Shown here: positions 28,140-40,724 of the stretch, in pieces
Layout of the letters: every line of letters starts with the position of its first letter
Position numbering within the stretch: position 1 is the stretch's first letter
From: Citrobacter sp. MGH106
GTDB taxonomy: Bacteria; Pseudomonadota; Gammaproteobacteria; Enterobacterales; Enterobacteriaceae
DNA length: 64,000 nucleotides
Assembly (NCBI RefSeq): GCF_001037495.1
Contig: NZ_KQ089822.1
Location: 1,860,001 to 1,924,000, forward strand
Direction: 5' to 3'
The notes under the pieces: model-generated
Told to the model about the DNA's origin: nothing
Seen by the model: the letters and a program-made list of their open reading frames with translations, nothing else
The model's database searches: none
Made by a program: the position numbers and the translations under genes

Positions 28140-28166
28140 GCGTTATGCCTGCAAAAGGCATAACGC
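28140..28166 (-). terminator. Intercistronic hairpin after the binding-protein gene
   Basis: Perfect 10-bp stem gcgttatgcc / ggcataacgc with a 7-nt loop and a short following T stretch. Likely a weak terminator or mRNA stabiliser that gives more binding protein than permease, as seen in many ABC operons. Confidence 0.65.
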
Positions 28167-28176
28167 GCGACGAGGA

Positions 28177-29229
28177 TTAATGAGTGGCTTTTGGATGTGC
28201 CAGGCCGTACTGCACCAGCGCATCAGCGAGTTTCTCAAGACCATCGATAGTTCTTATCCCGGCATTCATGGTTTGCACGTCGATCACTGGCAGGTGGTTT
28301 TCTTTAACCGCCGGGATCAGGCTGGTGACAGGATCAGACTTGAGGTATTCCATTTTGACTTTCCAGTCATCAGCTGGGAAACGGCGACGTCCCATTTCGC
28401 CCAGAACGATAACCGATGGATCCGCTTTGGCGATGGTCTCCCAGCCTACAGTTGGCCACTCTTCGGCGGAATCAATGACGTTTTTCACCCCAAGTGATTG
28501 GGCGATCCACGCGGCGGGGCCAAATTTTCCTGCGACATACGGGTCAAGTTGCAGATCGGCGCTGGAGAACCAAAAGACGGCGGAAACGTTGTTGTCCATA
28601 CCGGTAATTTTGGACTTTGCCGCAGCCTCACGTGCTTTGAGGCTGGCAATCAGTTCATCACCTTTGTCCTGAACATCGAAAATTTTTGCCAGATCTGCGA
28701 CTTCCTGGTAAACCATGGCGATATCAAACATCCCCTTACGTACACCATCTCCGCCGTCTTCGTTATCTTTGGCACAATCGGCGGGAGCGGTATAAACCGG
28801 AACTTTCAATTCGCTGAATTGTTCGTAGGACGCGACCGTACCGGCAGGGCCAATTTGCCATTCAAACTGGCTGGCTACTAAATCTGGCTTTTTAGCAATA
28901 ATCCCTTCAAAGCTCGGGATGTTCTGTGCAATGACCGCAATTTTATCATTCACCGCCTTGTACTGTTCCGGGACGGGACCGAACCAGAGTGACGTTCCGA
29001 CAACGCGATCGGCCAGACCCAGAGAATAGAGTATTTCAGTGCTATTTTGCCCTACGGTGGTAACTCGCTGGGGAGCTTTATTAAAAGTAATATCCCGGCC
29101 ACAGTTTTTGATAGTCAGTGGATATTCTGTTTTGGCCGCAGAAGCCATATTACTGGCCAGGAAAAGTGCGGCGCCAGTCAAGGCCAGAAGTGAAAGTTTG
29201 GAATAAGAAGAGGTAATGTCAACGTGCAT
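28177..29229 (-). CDS. Periplasmic binding protein (BtuF/FepB family)
   Basis: 350 residues starting MHVDITSSY at 29229, chosen because AAAGGGA lies 9 bp upstream; an alternative ATG is at 29247. Signal peptide ends ASA near residue 31. Mature start (YPLTIKNCGRDITFNKAPQRVTTVGQ) and a C-terminal lobe separated by a long helix are typical of the family. First gene behind a cobalamin riboswitch. Confidence 0.92.
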   Translation of the reverse strand: MHVDITSSYSKLSLLALTGAALFLASNMASAAKTEYPLTIKNCGRDITFNKAPQRVTTVGQNSTEILYSLGLADRVVGTSLWFGPVPEQYKAVNDKIAVIAQNIPSFEGIIAKKPDLVASQFEWQIGPAGTVASYEQFSELKVPVYTAPADCAKDNEDGGDGVRKGMFDIAMVYQEVADLAKIFDVQDKGDELIASLKAREAAAKSKITGMDNNVSAVFWFSSADLQLDPYVAGKFGPAAWIAQSLGVKNVIDSAEEWPTVGWETIAKADPSVIVLGEMGRRRFPADDWKVKMEYLKSDPVTSLIPAVKENHLPVIDVQTMNAGIRTIDGLEKLADALVQYGLAHPKATH

Positions 29230-29434
29230 TATAATTGTCCCTTTCATGCCAGAATCTGATCGTCTGGTATATAATTTCGGGACAGGCGCATGACGATAGA
29301 TGACATCGAATCATGATGTACAGACAAGATAATATGAAAAAAAAGTATATTCTCGTCTACCAGGTCAGTAATCACGATCATTAGTTCGTCAAATAAATCA
29401 CCCCATGGACCATCCCGTCCACTCAATGTATACA

Positions 29435-29610
29435 ACCTTGACAGTAGGTCTCCTGGCTCGCGGCAATCAGAATATCGGCCTTCCCATAAATAAATCTTTA
29501 CAGTGACCTATGGTGATTTATTACCATACGAAGATATTCTGTATCCGCTTACAGTTGCGGGGGCAGCTATGGCATAAGATTGAAATAATCCGCACCATAT
29601 TCCGTTTCAA
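29435..29610 (-). ncRNA. Cobalamin riboswitch
   Basis: On the minus strand the conserved blocks appear in order: GGTGCGG, then GCTGCCCCCGCAACTGTAA (29549-29567), CACTG, GGGAAGGC, and the B12 box GAGCCAGGAGACCTAC (29445-29459). The GATACAGAATATC and GATATTCTG arms can pair. This matches the btuB-type aptamer layout. It ends about 200 bp before the binding-protein ATG, leaving space for an expression platform. It normally turns expression down when adenosylcobalamin is plentiful. Confidence 0.9.
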
Positions 29611-29886
29611 AATAATAAGTACATTCTGAAATACTGTCATCGGCGAATGTATCGGCATCCAATTATCGCGTCAACCGCTTGAATAAGTAGGGGTATTTGT
29701 TTTGCTATTGTTAATTCCTTTAAAAACAGATGGTTATGAGAATATTTTTTAGTGTGTTCTATGTTGATGGTGAATATCAGATAAATTAAATGAGAATTAT
29801 TTGATTCTGATCAATTAATTTTGCTGCGATAAAAATGACCGGAATTAATAGTGCGGATGCACAATTATTTAATTATTTGCACAATG
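29611..29886. other. AT-rich promoter region upstream of the riboswitch
   Basis: About 275 bp with no gene; must hold the promoter of the riboswitch operon unless it is read through from the acetyltransferase gene. No clear operator found. Confidence 0.45.
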
Positions 29887-30411
29887 TCACATTCCGATAG
29901 CATATTTCTCCATATGCACAATTTGTTGTTCTCCGCCTTCATCTAAAAACTCGGTGAAATGATGGCGTAGCCAAAACGGATAACCGCCAGGTAAAAAGTG
30001 ATGGGTGTGCAGGTAGAGTGTTTTATATTGTTGACGCAGGCAAAATTGTTCTGCCAATGAAACTAACTGACCGCCTATTCCCTGGCGACGATAATTTTGT
30101 TCAACGTAACAACGACAAATCTCAGCGGTTGTAGATAAATTATAACGCCCACGTAATGTCGATATTCTGTCATCGTACTGGCATACCGCCAGCGTGGCGA
30201 TAAGCTGTTGTTGTTCATCCCATACGCCGATCAACAGATTTCGTGGCTGGTGAATGTATTGTGAACGTAACGCTAACACATCCTGACTTGAGTCGGGGAG
30301 TGGCCTGTTGGCATTAAAATAGAGATTCAGATGCCGGATAATAAACGATTGCACGGCTGGAATATCAGTCTCGGTGATTTCGCGATAGACAAATGTAGAG
30401 TCAGATTTCAT
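29887..30411 (-). CDS. GNAT-family N-acetyltransferase
   Basis: 174 residues. The acetyl-CoA-binding motif A QNYRRQGIGGQLVSLAEQF (about 109-127) and preceding beta strand AEICRCYV mark a GNAT fold. Substrate unknown. Lies between dauA and the riboswitch operon, same strand as both; likely part of the inserted segment. Confidence 0.85.
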   Translation of the reverse strand: MKSDSTFVYREITETDIPAVQSFIIRHLNLYFNANRPLPDSSQDVLALRSQYIHQPRNLLIGVWDEQQQLIATLAVCQYDDRISTLRGRYNLSTTAEICRCYVEQNYRRQGIGGQLVSLAEQFCLRQQYKTLYLHTHHFLPGGYPFWLRHHFTEFLDEGGEQQIVHMEKYAIGM

Positions 30412-30479
30412 GGCTACAGGTATCGTCAGAGAGCAGGAGAGATGATGATAACAACTCAGACGTGTTTACAGAAGAGAAG

Positions 30480-30509
30480 TGTTACCGGCAGGCAAGAGCA
30501 TGCCGGTAA
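30480..30509 (-). terminator. Terminator-like hairpin after dauA
   Basis: gttaccggca ... tgccggtaac, a perfect 10-bp stem with a 10-nt loop just beyond the dauA stop. No long T run. Confidence 0.55.
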
Positions 30510-30519
30510 CAGATGAACA

Positions 30520-32199
30520 TTAAATATCCGCCAACGCTGCGTCGCGGTTCGGGAAGAATGCCAGACGGCCCGGGATCGGTTGGATGCCCGCGCGCGCCAT
30601 CGTGCGCAGCGGCTGGAATTCCAGATTGCTGATGCGTAATTCACAGCCTTCCGGAAGACGTTTTACAAAACGCTGGAAGGCGTCAAGGCCACCAGCATCC
30701 AGTACCGGTACGGCGTCCCATTTCAGCACCACAATGCGTTTGCCTTCAATACGAGACTCGAGATCGGTAAATAGTCCCTCAGCTGCGGCAAAGAACAGTG
30801 GGCCAATCACGCGCAGTACCAGCACATCATCCGGTACAACTACGTTCACTGGTGCCAGACGTGTCATGCGGGCAATACGGCGCATAAACAACAGGGAGGC
30901 AAGAACGATACCGACGCTGATGGCGACCACCATATCGAACAGAACTGTCAGCGACATACACATCAGCATGACGATGATGTCGTCTTTCGGTGCGTGGCGC
31001 AGCAGATCCACCACTTTATGGGCTTCGCTCATGTTCCACGCCACCATCAACAGCAGTGCAGCCATTGCCGAGAGGGGTAACCAGGAGAGCAACGGCGCTA
31101 ACACCAGCAGAGCGAGGATCACAAGAATTGCGTGGATGACTGCGGAAACTGGTGAGGTTGCCCCGGCACGGACGTTAGCCGCAGAGCGGGCAATAGCAGC
31201 GGTAGCCGTTATGCCACCAAAGAACGGTGCGACAATATTCCCCAGGCCCTGACCAATCAGTTCACTGTTGGCTTTGTGTTTGGTTCCGGTCATACCGTCG
31301 AGCACCACGGCGCACAACAGGGATTCAATAGCCCCCAGCATCGCCATAGAGAAAGCCGCGGGTAACAGTGCCTGTAATGAACTCCAGCTTAGCGTGAAGT
31401 CTGAATCTGGCAGGTTCCACGGCAATACCAGTTGCGGCAATAGTTGTGGGATACCGTTACCCTGGGAACCGTCAGCCAGAATATAGTGGAACTGAGAACC
31501 GATGGTCGCCACATGGCCGCCCATCAGGTTAACAATGCCCATCACCGCACAACCGGCCAGCAGTGCAGGAAGATGGCCTGGCAGACGGATCCCCAGACGA
31601 GGCCAGAAAATCAGGATCCCAAGCGTGACCACACCAATAGCGGCATCGCCGAGGTTGATGGTCGGTAATGCCATAAACAGTGCACCTACCTTTTGCAGGT
31701 AGTGCTCCGGTACATGAGCCATTTGCAGACCAAGAAAGTCTTTAATCTGCATGGTACCGATGGTGATACCAATACCGGACGTAAAACCTAAGGTGACAGA
31801 TACGGGAATATATTCGATCAGGCGACCAAAGCGGGCGAGGCCGAAAAGGATCAGAAATATCCCGGACATGAGCGTGGCAACCAACAGGCCTGCCAATCCG
31901 AACTGCTGCGATACCGGATACAGGATCACCACGAAGGCGGCGGTCGGACCAGAAACGCTAAAGCGTGACCCCCCGGTGAGGGCAATAACAATCCCAGCAA
32001 CGGCTGAGGTATACAAGCCGTACTGTGGCGCAACGCCGCTGCCAATTGCCAGTGCCATCGCCAGCGGGATAGCAATGATCCCAACGGTTATCCCGGCGAT
32101 CAAATCACGGGTAAAGCGTGAGACGGTATATTTTTCTTTCCAGCAAGCGTCGATGAGAGCGCGGAAAGGCATCACATGTGAGGAAAATAATCTGTTCAC
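30520..32199 (-). CDS. dauA: C4-dicarboxylate transporter DauA (SulP family)
   Basis: 559 residues, same length as the E. coli protein (formerly YchM). N-terminal SulP membrane domain with [15 protein letters not shown] and the [12 protein letters not shown] signature, then a cytoplasmic STAS domain from about 440 ([14 protein letters not shown]). Imports succinate and other C4 acids aerobically at acidic pH. In E. coli its neighbour is ychH; here a 7-kb insert separates them. Confidence 0.96.
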   Translation of the reverse strand: MNRLFSSHVMPFRALIDACWKEKYTVSRFTRDLIAGITVGIIAIPLAMALAIGSGVAPQYGLYTSAVAGIVIALTGGSRFSVSGPTAAFVVILYPVSQQFGLAGLLVATLMSGIFLILFGLARFGRLIEYIPVSVTLGFTSGIGITIGTMQIKDFLGLQMAHVPEHYLQKVGALFMALPTINLGDAAIGVVTLGILIFWPRLGIRLPGHLPALLAGCAVMGIVNLMGGHVATIGSQFHYILADGSQGNGIPQLLPQLVLPWNLPDSDFTLSWSSLQALLPAAFSMAMLGAIESLLCAVVLDGMTGTKHKANSELIGQGLGNIVAPFFGGITATAAIARSAANVRAGATSPVSAVIHAILVILALLVLAPLLSWLPLSAMAALLLMVAWNMSEAHKVVDLLRHAPKDDIIVMLMCMSLTVLFDMVVAISVGIVLASLLFMRRIARMTRLAPVNVVVPDDVLVLRVIGPLFFAAAEGLFTDLESRIEGKRIVVLKWDAVPVLDAGGLDAFQRFVKRLPEGCELRISNLEFQPLRTMARAGIQPIPGRLAFFPNRDAALADI

Positions 32200-32286
32200 A
32201 ATAATGTTTCATCCATGAGCGCATCATCTGTCAACTAAATGGCAGGTGAAGGAGGCATAAGTCATACAAATAAATGTTGCAGATAA

Positions 32287-32310
32287 AAAAACCCGCCGCA
32301 GCGGGTTTTT
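32287..32310 (-). terminator. prs terminator
   Basis: On the minus strand aacccgctgcggcgggttttttt: GC-rich stem with T run, 14 bp after the prs stop. Confidence 0.85.
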
Positions 32311-32323
32311 GAGCCGGGCTCGA

Positions 32324-33533
<1,210 letters not shown>

Positions 33534-34385
33534 TTAGAGTAACGCTCTGTGCAATGGGGAGAGGTTGACACCTTTCGCCACAAAGCCTTGGAGCCATTCC
33601 GGGGCTTGCTCAAGCACCTGGCGAGCACGGGACTCTGTGTCAAATTCAGCAAAGACACAAGCCCCTGTACCAGTCAGGCGCGACGGCGCGTATTCTAACA
33701 GCCAGGAAAGCGCTGCATCAACCTCGCGAAAACGTTTTCTTGCGATAACCTCGCAATCATTGCTGAATTCACATTTTAGTAACGTTTCTATTGACCTTTT
33801 TGGCGTGTTGCGCGGCAGTTGCGGATCTTTAAAAATAACCGGTGTTGGAATGCTGACGCCAGGATGGGCGACCAGATACCATTTTTCGGGGGGATTAACC
33901 GGTGTAAGGACTTCGCCTACACCTTCGGCGAAAGCGGCCTGTCCGCGCACGAATACCGGTACGTCGGCGCCTAACGTTAATCCAATCGCCGCCAACTCAT
34001 CTTGTGACAGCCCACAACCCCAAAGATGATTTAGCGCAACCAGCACGGTAGCGGCATTCGATGAGCCACCTCCAAGACCGCCGCCCATCGGCAGACGTTT
34101 CTTAATACTGATGTCAGCGCCGCTTCCTGTGGGCAGGCGCCCACTCCCAGCGGCGGTTTTCATCAGTAAACGTGCTGCGCGAACGATTAGGTTATCTTCA
34201 TGCTCCACGCCTTCAACTGCGGTTAGCAGGTGAATTTCACCGTCGCTACGCACATCAATAGTGATGTCGTCACCATAATCGAGAAACTGGAACAGCGTCT
34301 GTAGCGTGTGGTAACCATCTGCACGTTGTCCAGTAATGTACAAAAACAGATTCAGCTTTGCCGGGGAGGGCCAGTGGGTCATCAT
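33534..34385 (-). CDS. ispE: 4-diphosphocytidyl-2-C-methylerythritol kinase
   Basis: MEP-pathway kinase (GHMP family), 283 residues, phosphorylating CDP-ME. N-terminal [10 protein letters not shown] and the ATP loop [15 protein letters not shown] (about 93-107) are intact. Its start overlaps the lolB stop by 4 bp, so lolB and ispE are coupled. Confidence 0.97.
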   Translation of the reverse strand: MMTHWPSPAKLNLFLYITGQRADGYHTLQTLFQFLDYGDDITIDVRSDGEIHLLTAVEGVEHEDNLIVRAARLLMKTAAGSGRLPTGSGADISIKKRLPMGGGLGGGSSNAATVLVALNHLWGCGLSQDELAAIGLTLGADVPVFVRGQAAFAEGVGEVLTPVNPPEKWYLVAHPGVSIPTPVIFKDPQLPRNTPKRSIETLLKCEFSNDCEVIARKRFREVDAALSWLLEYAPSRLTGTGACVFAEFDTESRARQVLEQAPEWLQGFVAKGVNLSPLHRALL

Positions 34386-35005
34386 TTCACAATCCAGTTA
34401 TCCATTTTCAACTTAATGCGTTGAGCGCCGTCCGACAGTTCCATATTAGCGGGCATAGCGGGCTGCGTTTTACTGTCATAGCTGCTATAGACCACTTTCC
34501 AATTCTTACCGTCCTGACTGTAGTTCACTTCACTCAGACGGTATTTCTCATCAAGTTTGTAATCAGTAGCCTCGCCAGGCAGACCGAGGATCCACTGACG
34601 CAGACTGTTTAAAGGAATTGGCATTCCGGTCAATTTACCGATCATCTCTTCGGCGTCGTCAGCGGTGTAATGCTTACCTTTGTTATCGACAAGCTCTACA
34701 TTGCCTGGCTGGGCATTCAGCTCCAGTTCGGTGCTGCCCAGTGGGTTAGTCAACAAAAGACGATAGCGATCCTGACCGGTTTGCTGCCAGAAAAAGCGGG
34801 CATAGACTTTCTGCTGGTCGGAAATGTAGGCAAACGCGCCGCGCGTCTGATACTGATGTAGTGCGCGCACTTCCTGCTGGTGTTGACGCCATTCTGGGGA
34901 GTCGGGGCTTTTGCCAGGACCTTTCGGCGCGTTGAGCGTACAGGCGGTGAGGACCAGACTTGCCAGCGGCAGCAGGCGGATCAAGCGAAAATCAGGCAGG
35001 GTCAT
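34382..35005 (-). CDS. lolB: Outer-membrane lipoprotein receptor LolB
   Basis: 207 residues. Lipobox LVLTAC with Cys22 gives the acylated N-terminus. Receives lipoproteins from LolA and inserts them into the outer membrane. Divergent from hemA as in E. coli. Confidence 0.96.
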   Translation of the reverse strand: MTLPDFRLIRLLPLASLVLTACTLNAPKGPGKSPDSPEWRQHQQEVRALHQYQTRGAFAYISDQQKVYARFFWQQTGQDRYRLLLTNPLGSTELELNAQPGNVELVDNKGKHYTADDAEEMIGKLTGMPIPLNSLRQWILGLPGEATDYKLDEKYRLSEVNYSQDGKNWKVVYSSYDSKTQPAMPANMELSDGAQRIKLKMDNWIVK

Positions 35006-35034
35006 AATGATGACAAATCCTTGTAGTACGGTGC

Positions 35035-35125
35035 AATAATTGCCTGATGGCGCTACGACTCATCAGGCCTACAAACTCAACCCGTAGGCCGGATAAGGCT
35101 AATTTTTAGCCATCCGGCAAAATCT
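35035..35125. repeat. BIME/REP element between lolB and hemA
   Basis: Contains ttgcctgatggcgctacgactcatcaggcctac and gtaggccggataaggc ... gccatccggca, two opposed REP units typical of enteric genomes. Confidence 0.85.
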
Positions 35126-35310
35126 TGCCATCGGTTGCAGTTATAACCCTTAATGCTAGCGCCGAGCGGGTATATCGTCTACGTTCACGTTATCTTAATT
35201 TAAACCGTAAGCTATTACTCCAAAAGGGGGCTGTCTCTTTTATTGACCGCACGCATCCTGTATGATGCCCCCAGTCTAACCTTATCAACGCTGGTACTAT
35301 TCCCGCACAC

Positions 35311-36567
35311 ATGACCCTTTTAGCGCTTGGTATTAACCATAAAACGGCACCTGTATCGCTGCGAGAACGCGTAACGTTTTCGCCGGACACGCTCGATCAG
35401 GCGCTGGACAGCCTGCTTGCGCAGCCAATGGTGCAGGGCGGGGTGGTGCTGTCGACGTGTAACCGTACGGAGCTTTACCTCAGCGTCGAGGAGCAGGATA
35501 ACCTGCAAGAGGCGCTGATTCGTTGGTTGTGCGAATACCATAATCTGAATGAAGACGATCTGCGCAGCAGCCTTTACTGGCACCAGGACAACGACGCAGT
35601 CAGCCATTTGATGCGTGTTGCCAGCGGCCTGGATTCGCTGGTGCTCGGTGAGCCACAAATACTGGGTCAAGTGAAAAAAGCGTTTGCGGATTCGCAAAAA
35701 GGTCACTTGAATGCCAGTGCGCTGGAACGCATGTTCCAGAAATCCTTCTCGGTTGCCAAGCGCGTTCGAACTGAAACCGATATCGGCGCCAGCGCGGTAT
35801 CCGTTGCTTTTGCCGCCTGTACACTGGCGCGTCAGATATTTGAATCTCTTTCCACGGTGACCGTGCTGTTGGTCGGCGCAGGTGAAACCATCGAGCTGGT
35901 GGCGCGTCATCTGCGTGAACACAAAGTGAAGAAGATGATTATTGCCAACCGCACGCGTGAACGCGCACAGGTTCTGGCAGATGAGGTCGGTGCCGAGGTG
36001 ATCTCACTGAGTGAAATCGACGAGCGTTTGCAGGACGCCGATATCATTATTAGTTCCACAGCCAGTCCACTACCGATTATCGGTAAAGGAATGGTGGAAC
36101 GCGCGCTTAAAAATCGCCGCAATCAGCCGATGCTGCTGGTCGATATCGCTGTACCGCGCGATGTTGAGCCGGAAGTTGGCAAACTGTCTAACGCCTACCT
36201 GTATAGCGTTGACGACCTGCAAAGTATCATTTCGCATAACCTGGCGCAGCGCAAAGCGGCGGCAGTGGAGGCTGAGACGATCGTTGAGCAGGAAACCAGC
36301 GAGTTTATGGCCTGGCTGCGCGCCCAGAGCGCAAGTGAAACCATCCGCGAATACCGCAGTCAGTCAGAACAGGTTCGTGATGAACTGACCGCCAAAGCGT
36401 TGGCTGCTCTTGAACAGGGCGGTGATGCGCAAGCTATTATGCAGGATCTGGCCTGGAAACTGACTAACCGCCTGATCCATGCACCAACCAAATCACTTCA
36501 ACAGGCTGCCCGTGACGGGGATAGTGAACGCCTGAATATTCTGCGCGACAGCCTCGGGCTGGAGTAG
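35311..36567 (+). CDS. hemA: Glutamyl-tRNA reductase
   Basis: First enzyme of C5 heme synthesis. 418 residues starting [20 protein letters not shown]. Catalytic Cys in VLSTCNRTE (about residue 50), NADPH-binding [14 protein letters not shown]-terminal KR-type degradation signal region is that of E. coli. Followed by prfA as usual. Confidence 0.97.
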   Translation: MTLLALGINHKTAPVSLRERVTFSPDTLDQALDSLLAQPMVQGGVVLSTCNRTELYLSVEEQDNLQEALIRWLCEYHNLNEDDLRSSLYWHQDNDAVSHLMRVASGLDSLVLGEPQILGQVKKAFADSQKGHLNASALERMFQKSFSVAKRVRTETDIGASAVSVAFAACTLARQIFESLSTVTVLLVGAGETIELVARHLREHKVKKMIIANRTRERAQVLADEVGAEVISLSEIDERLQDADIIISSTASPLPIIGKGMVERALKNRRNQPMLLVDIAVPRDVEPEVGKLSNAYLYSVDDLQSIISHNLAQRKAAAVEAETIVEQETSEFMAWLRAQSASETIREYRSQSEQVRDELTAKALAALEQGGDAQAIMQDLAWKLTNRLIHAPTKSLQQAARDGDSERLNILRDSLGLE

Positions 36568-36608
36568 CAGCACACCAATCTCATTTTTTACAGGGTGCAT
36601 TTACGCCT

Positions 36609-37691
36609 ATGAAGCCTTCTATCGTTGCCAAACTGGAAGCCCTGCATGAACGCCATGAAGAAGTTCAGGCGCTGCTCGGCGATGCGGGAACTATCGCAGA
36701 CCAGGAACGCTTTCGTGCATTGTCGCGCGAATATGCCCAATTAAGCGATGTATCTCGCTGTTTTACGGACTGGCAACAGGTTCAGGATGATATCGAAACG
36801 GCACAGATGATGCTCGACGATCCTGAAATGCGTGAGATGGCGCAGGATGAACTGCGCGAAGCAAAAGAAAAATGTGAACAGTTGGAACAGCATCTGCAGG
36901 TTCTGCTGCTGCCAAAAGATCCGAATGACGAACGCAACGCGTTCCTGGAAGTTCGCGCGGGTACCGGCGGCGATGAGGCCGCACTGTTTGCCGGCGATCT
37001 GTTCCGTATGTACAGCCGTTACGCTGAATCACGCCGTTGGCGCGTTGAGATCATGAGCGCCAATGAAGGTGAACATGGCGGTTACAAAGAGATTATTGCC
37101 AAGGTGAGCGGCGACGGTGTGTATGGTCGTCTGAAGTTCGAGTCTGGTGGCCACCGTGTACAGCGCGTACCGGCCACTGAATCGCAGGGGCGTATTCATA
37201 CCTCCGCCTGTACGGTAGCGGTGATGCCGGAACTGCCAGAGGCCGAACTGCCGGACATCAACCCGGCCGATTTGCGTATTGACACCTTCCGTTCATCGGG
37301 TGCGGGTGGTCAGCACGTTAACACCACCGACTCGGCAATTCGTATTACCCACTTGCCGACCGGTATTGTGGTGGAGTGCCAGGACGAACGTTCGCAGCAT
37401 AAAAACAAAGCGAAAGCGATGTCGGTGCTGGGGGCGCGTATTCGTGCAGCCGAAGTGGCAAGACGTCAGCAGGCAGAAGCTTCTGAGCGTCGTAACCTCT
37501 TGGGTAGCGGCGATCGCAGCGATCGTAACCGCACCTATAACTTCCCGCAGGGGCGCGTGACAGACCATCGCATCAATCTGACGCTTTACCGTCTGGACGA
37601 AGCGATGGAAGGTAAGCTGGACATGCTAATTGAGCCAATTGTCCAGGAATATCAAGCCGACCAACTGGCGGCATTGTCCGAGCAGGATTAA
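36609..37691 (+). CDS. prfA: Peptide chain release factor 1
   Basis: 360 residues. PAT tripeptide (in [12 protein letters not shown]) recognises UAG/UAA, and GGQ in [12 protein letters not shown] triggers peptide release. The prmC start overlaps its stop (TAATGG); PrmC methylates the GGQ glutamine. Confidence 0.97.
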   Translation: MKPSIVAKLEALHERHEEVQALLGDAGTIADQERFRALSREYAQLSDVSRCFTDWQQVQDDIETAQMMLDDPEMREMAQDELREAKEKCEQLEQHLQVLLLPKDPNDERNAFLEVRAGTGGDEAALFAGDLFRMYSRYAESRRWRVEIMSANEGEHGGYKEIIAKVSGDGVYGRLKFESGGHRVQRVPATESQGRIHTSACTVAVMPELPEAELPDINPADLRIDTFRSSGAGGQHVNTTDSAIRITHLPTGIVVECQDERSQHKNKAKAMSVLGARIRAAEVARRQQAEASERRNLLGSGDRSDRNRTYNFPQGRVTDHRINLTLYRLDEAMEGKLDMLIEPIVQEYQADQLAALSEQD

Positions 37692-38524
37692 TGGACTATC
37701 AGCACTGGCTGCGTGAGGCGATAAGCCAATTACAGGACAGCGAAAGCCCGCGCCGTGACGCCGAGATCATACTCGAGCATGTCACTGGCAAGGGGCGGAC
37801 TTTTATTCTGGCATTTGGCGAAACGGAATTAACCGAGGCGCAGCGTGAACAGCTGGACTCTCTGGTGGCGCGCCGCCAGCGGGGAGAGCCTGTGGCGCAC
37901 TTGACCGGTATTCGCGAGTTCTGGTCGCTGCCGCTGTTTGTTTCTCCGGCAACGCTAATACCGCGCCCGGATACCGAATGTCTGGTTGAACAGGCGTTGG
38001 CGCGTCTACCGGCCTCGCCGTGTCGTATTCTTGATTTGGGTACCGGCACGGGGGCAATTGCGCTGGCGTTGGCTACCGAGCGCCCGGATTGCGCGGTAAC
38101 TGCAGTTGACCGCATGCCAGATGCTGTTGATCTGGCGACGCGTAACGCACAGCACCTGACCGTCAGTAATGTTCGCGTATTGCAAAGCAACTGGTTTAGC
38201 GCCCTGCAGGGGGAACAGTTTGACATGATTGTCAGCAATCCGCCGTATATCGATGAGCAGGACCCGCACCTGGCGCAAGGCGATGTGCGCTTTGAGCCGT
38301 TATCAGCACTGGTGGCGGGCGATCATGGTCTTGCAGATATTGTGCATATCATCGACCAGTCGCGCAGCGTATTAATTCCCGGTGGTTACCTGTTACTGGA
38401 ACATGGCTGGCAGCAGGGGCAGGCAGTGCGCGATGCTTTTCTTCGCGCGGGTTACCAGGCTGTTGAAACCTGTCGCGACTACGGCGGCAACGAACGAATT
38501 ACGTTCGGACACACCGCATTATGA
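37691..38524 (+). CDS. prmC: Release-factor glutamine methyltransferase
   Basis: 277 residues. AdoMet motif LDLGTGTGAIAL and the catalytic NPPY (in IVSNPPYID) are present. Methylates Gln of GGQ in RF1 and RF2. Overlaps sirB2 by 4 bp. Confidence 0.97.
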   Translation: MDYQHWLREAISQLQDSESPRRDAEIILEHVTGKGRTFILAFGETELTEAQREQLDSLVARRQRGEPVAHLTGIREFWSLPLFVSPATLIPRPDTECLVEQALARLPASPCRILDLGTGTGAIALALATERPDCAVTAVDRMPDAVDLATRNAQHLTVSNVRVLQSNWFSALQGEQFDMIVSNPPYIDEQDPHLAQGDVRFEPLSALVAGDHGLADIVHIIDQSRSVLIPGGYLLLEHGWQQGQAVRDAFLRAGYQAVETCRDYGGNERITFGHTAL

Positions 38525-38913
38525 CTACATTCAGCGTGCTACTTAGCATTCATCTTATCAGCATCGCGCTTTCTGTCGGTCTGTTAACGTTACGTTTCTG
38601 GTGGCGTTATACCGACGCAAGCCTTGCGTCTGCGCGCTGGTCGCGTATTGTGCCACCGATCATTGATACCGTTTTATTACTTAGCGGCGTGGCGTTGATC
38701 GTTAAAACGCACATCCTGCCATTCACCGGGCAGGGGACATGGCTGACTGAAAAGCTGTTTGGGGTTATCATTTACATCGTTTTGGGTTTTATTGCGCTCG
38801 ATTATCGTCGGGCGCGCAGCCAGCAGGCGCGATTAATCGCTTTTCCGCTGGCGCTGGTGGTGCTGTACATCATCATTAAACTCGCCACCACAAAAATACC
38901 GTTACTGGGGTAA
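38521..38913 (+). CDS. sirB2: SirB2 family membrane protein
   Basis: 130 residues, four predicted membrane helices. Equivalent to E. coli ychQ. Function not settled despite the name (reported as an invasion regulator in Salmonella). Confidence 0.92.
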   Translation: MTTFSVLLSIHLISIALSVGLLTLRFWWRYTDASLASARWSRIVPPIIDTVLLLSGVALIVKTHILPFTGQGTWLTEKLFGVIIYIVLGFIALDYRRARSQQARLIAFPLALVVLYIIIKLATTKIPLLG

Positions 38914-38916
38914 GTC

Positions 38917-39726
38917 ATGAGGTCGTTAGCTGATTTCGAATTTAATAAAGCGCCATTGTGCGAAGGAATGATCCTGGCATCGGAATCTATCCGCCTGGAT
39001 TTCCCTACACAGTCTGTCTATGCCGAACTGGAACGTCTGGCAAGTCTGGCGCATGAAGAAATTAGCCAGCTCCTGTCTCAGGATGAGCAACTGGAAAAAC
39101 TGCTGGCACTTTTTTACGGCGAATGGGGGTTTACGGATACCCGCGGCGTCTATCGTCTTTCTGATGCACTATGGCTCGACCAGGTTCTGAAAAATCGCCA
39201 GGGTAGCGCCGTGTCGCTTGGCGCAATCTTATTGTGGATTGCCAATCGGCTTGATCTCCCGCTGGTCCCGGTGATTTTCCCGACGCAGTTAATTCTGCGT
39301 ATTGAATCGCTGGATGGCGAAATGTGGCTGATCAATCCGTTCAATGGCGAAACGTTAAATGAGCACACTCTGGAAGTGTGGCTGAAGGGGAATATCAGCC
39401 CGGTTGCTGAGTTATTTAACGAAGATCTGGATGAAGCGGATAATGCGGAAGTGATCCGCAAACTGCTCGATACGCTGAAATCTTCGCTAATGGAAGAGCG
39501 TCAAATGGAGCTGGCACTACGCGCCAGCGAAGCGTTATTGCAGTTTAATCCTGAAGACCCGTATGAAATACGCGATCGCGGATTGATTTACGCGCAACTG
39601 GAATGTGAACATGTTGCATTAAATGATTTAAGTTATTTCGTTGAGCAGTGTCCGGAAGACCCGATCAGCGAAATGATCCGTGCGCAGATCAATACTATTT
39701 CGCACAAACAAATTGTATTGCATTGA
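38917..39726 (+). CDS. sirB1: SirB1 family protein (transglutaminase-like/TPR)
   Basis: 269 residues, equivalent to E. coli ychA. N-terminal transglutaminase-like fold region and a C-terminal TPR-like part. Molecular role unknown. 3 bp after sirB2. Confidence 0.92.
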   Translation: MRSLADFEFNKAPLCEGMILASESIRLDFPTQSVYAELERLASLAHEEISQLLSQDEQLEKLLALFYGEWGFTDTRGVYRLSDALWLDQVLKNRQGSAVSLGAILLWIANRLDLPLVPVIFPTQLILRIESLDGEMWLINPFNGETLNEHTLEVWLKGNISPVAELFNEDLDEADNAEVIRKLLDTLKSSLMEERQMELALRASEALLQFNPEDPYEIRDRGLIYAQLECEHVALNDLSYFVEQCPEDPISEMIRAQINTISHKQIVLH

Positions 39727-39752
39727 TTAATGACACTTTACCTACCGTTTAA

Positions 39753-40616
<864 letters not shown>

Positions 40617-40631
40617 ACTGCGGTTTTTGTC

Positions 40632-40718
40632 TGCCGGATAACACGCCTGAGCGTTTTATCCGGTCTGCAAAACCAGGCATGTAAGCCCGATATGCGTTAA
40701 CGCTTATCGGGCTTTTTT
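40632..40718. terminator. REP-like unit and terminator between kdsA and chaA
   Basis: A REP-like piece (gccggataacacgcctgagcg...) is followed by the stem aagcccgat ... atcgggctt with a T run ending at 40718, terminating kdsA and, on the other strand, chaA. Confidence 0.75.
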
Positions 40719-40724
40719 ACACGG

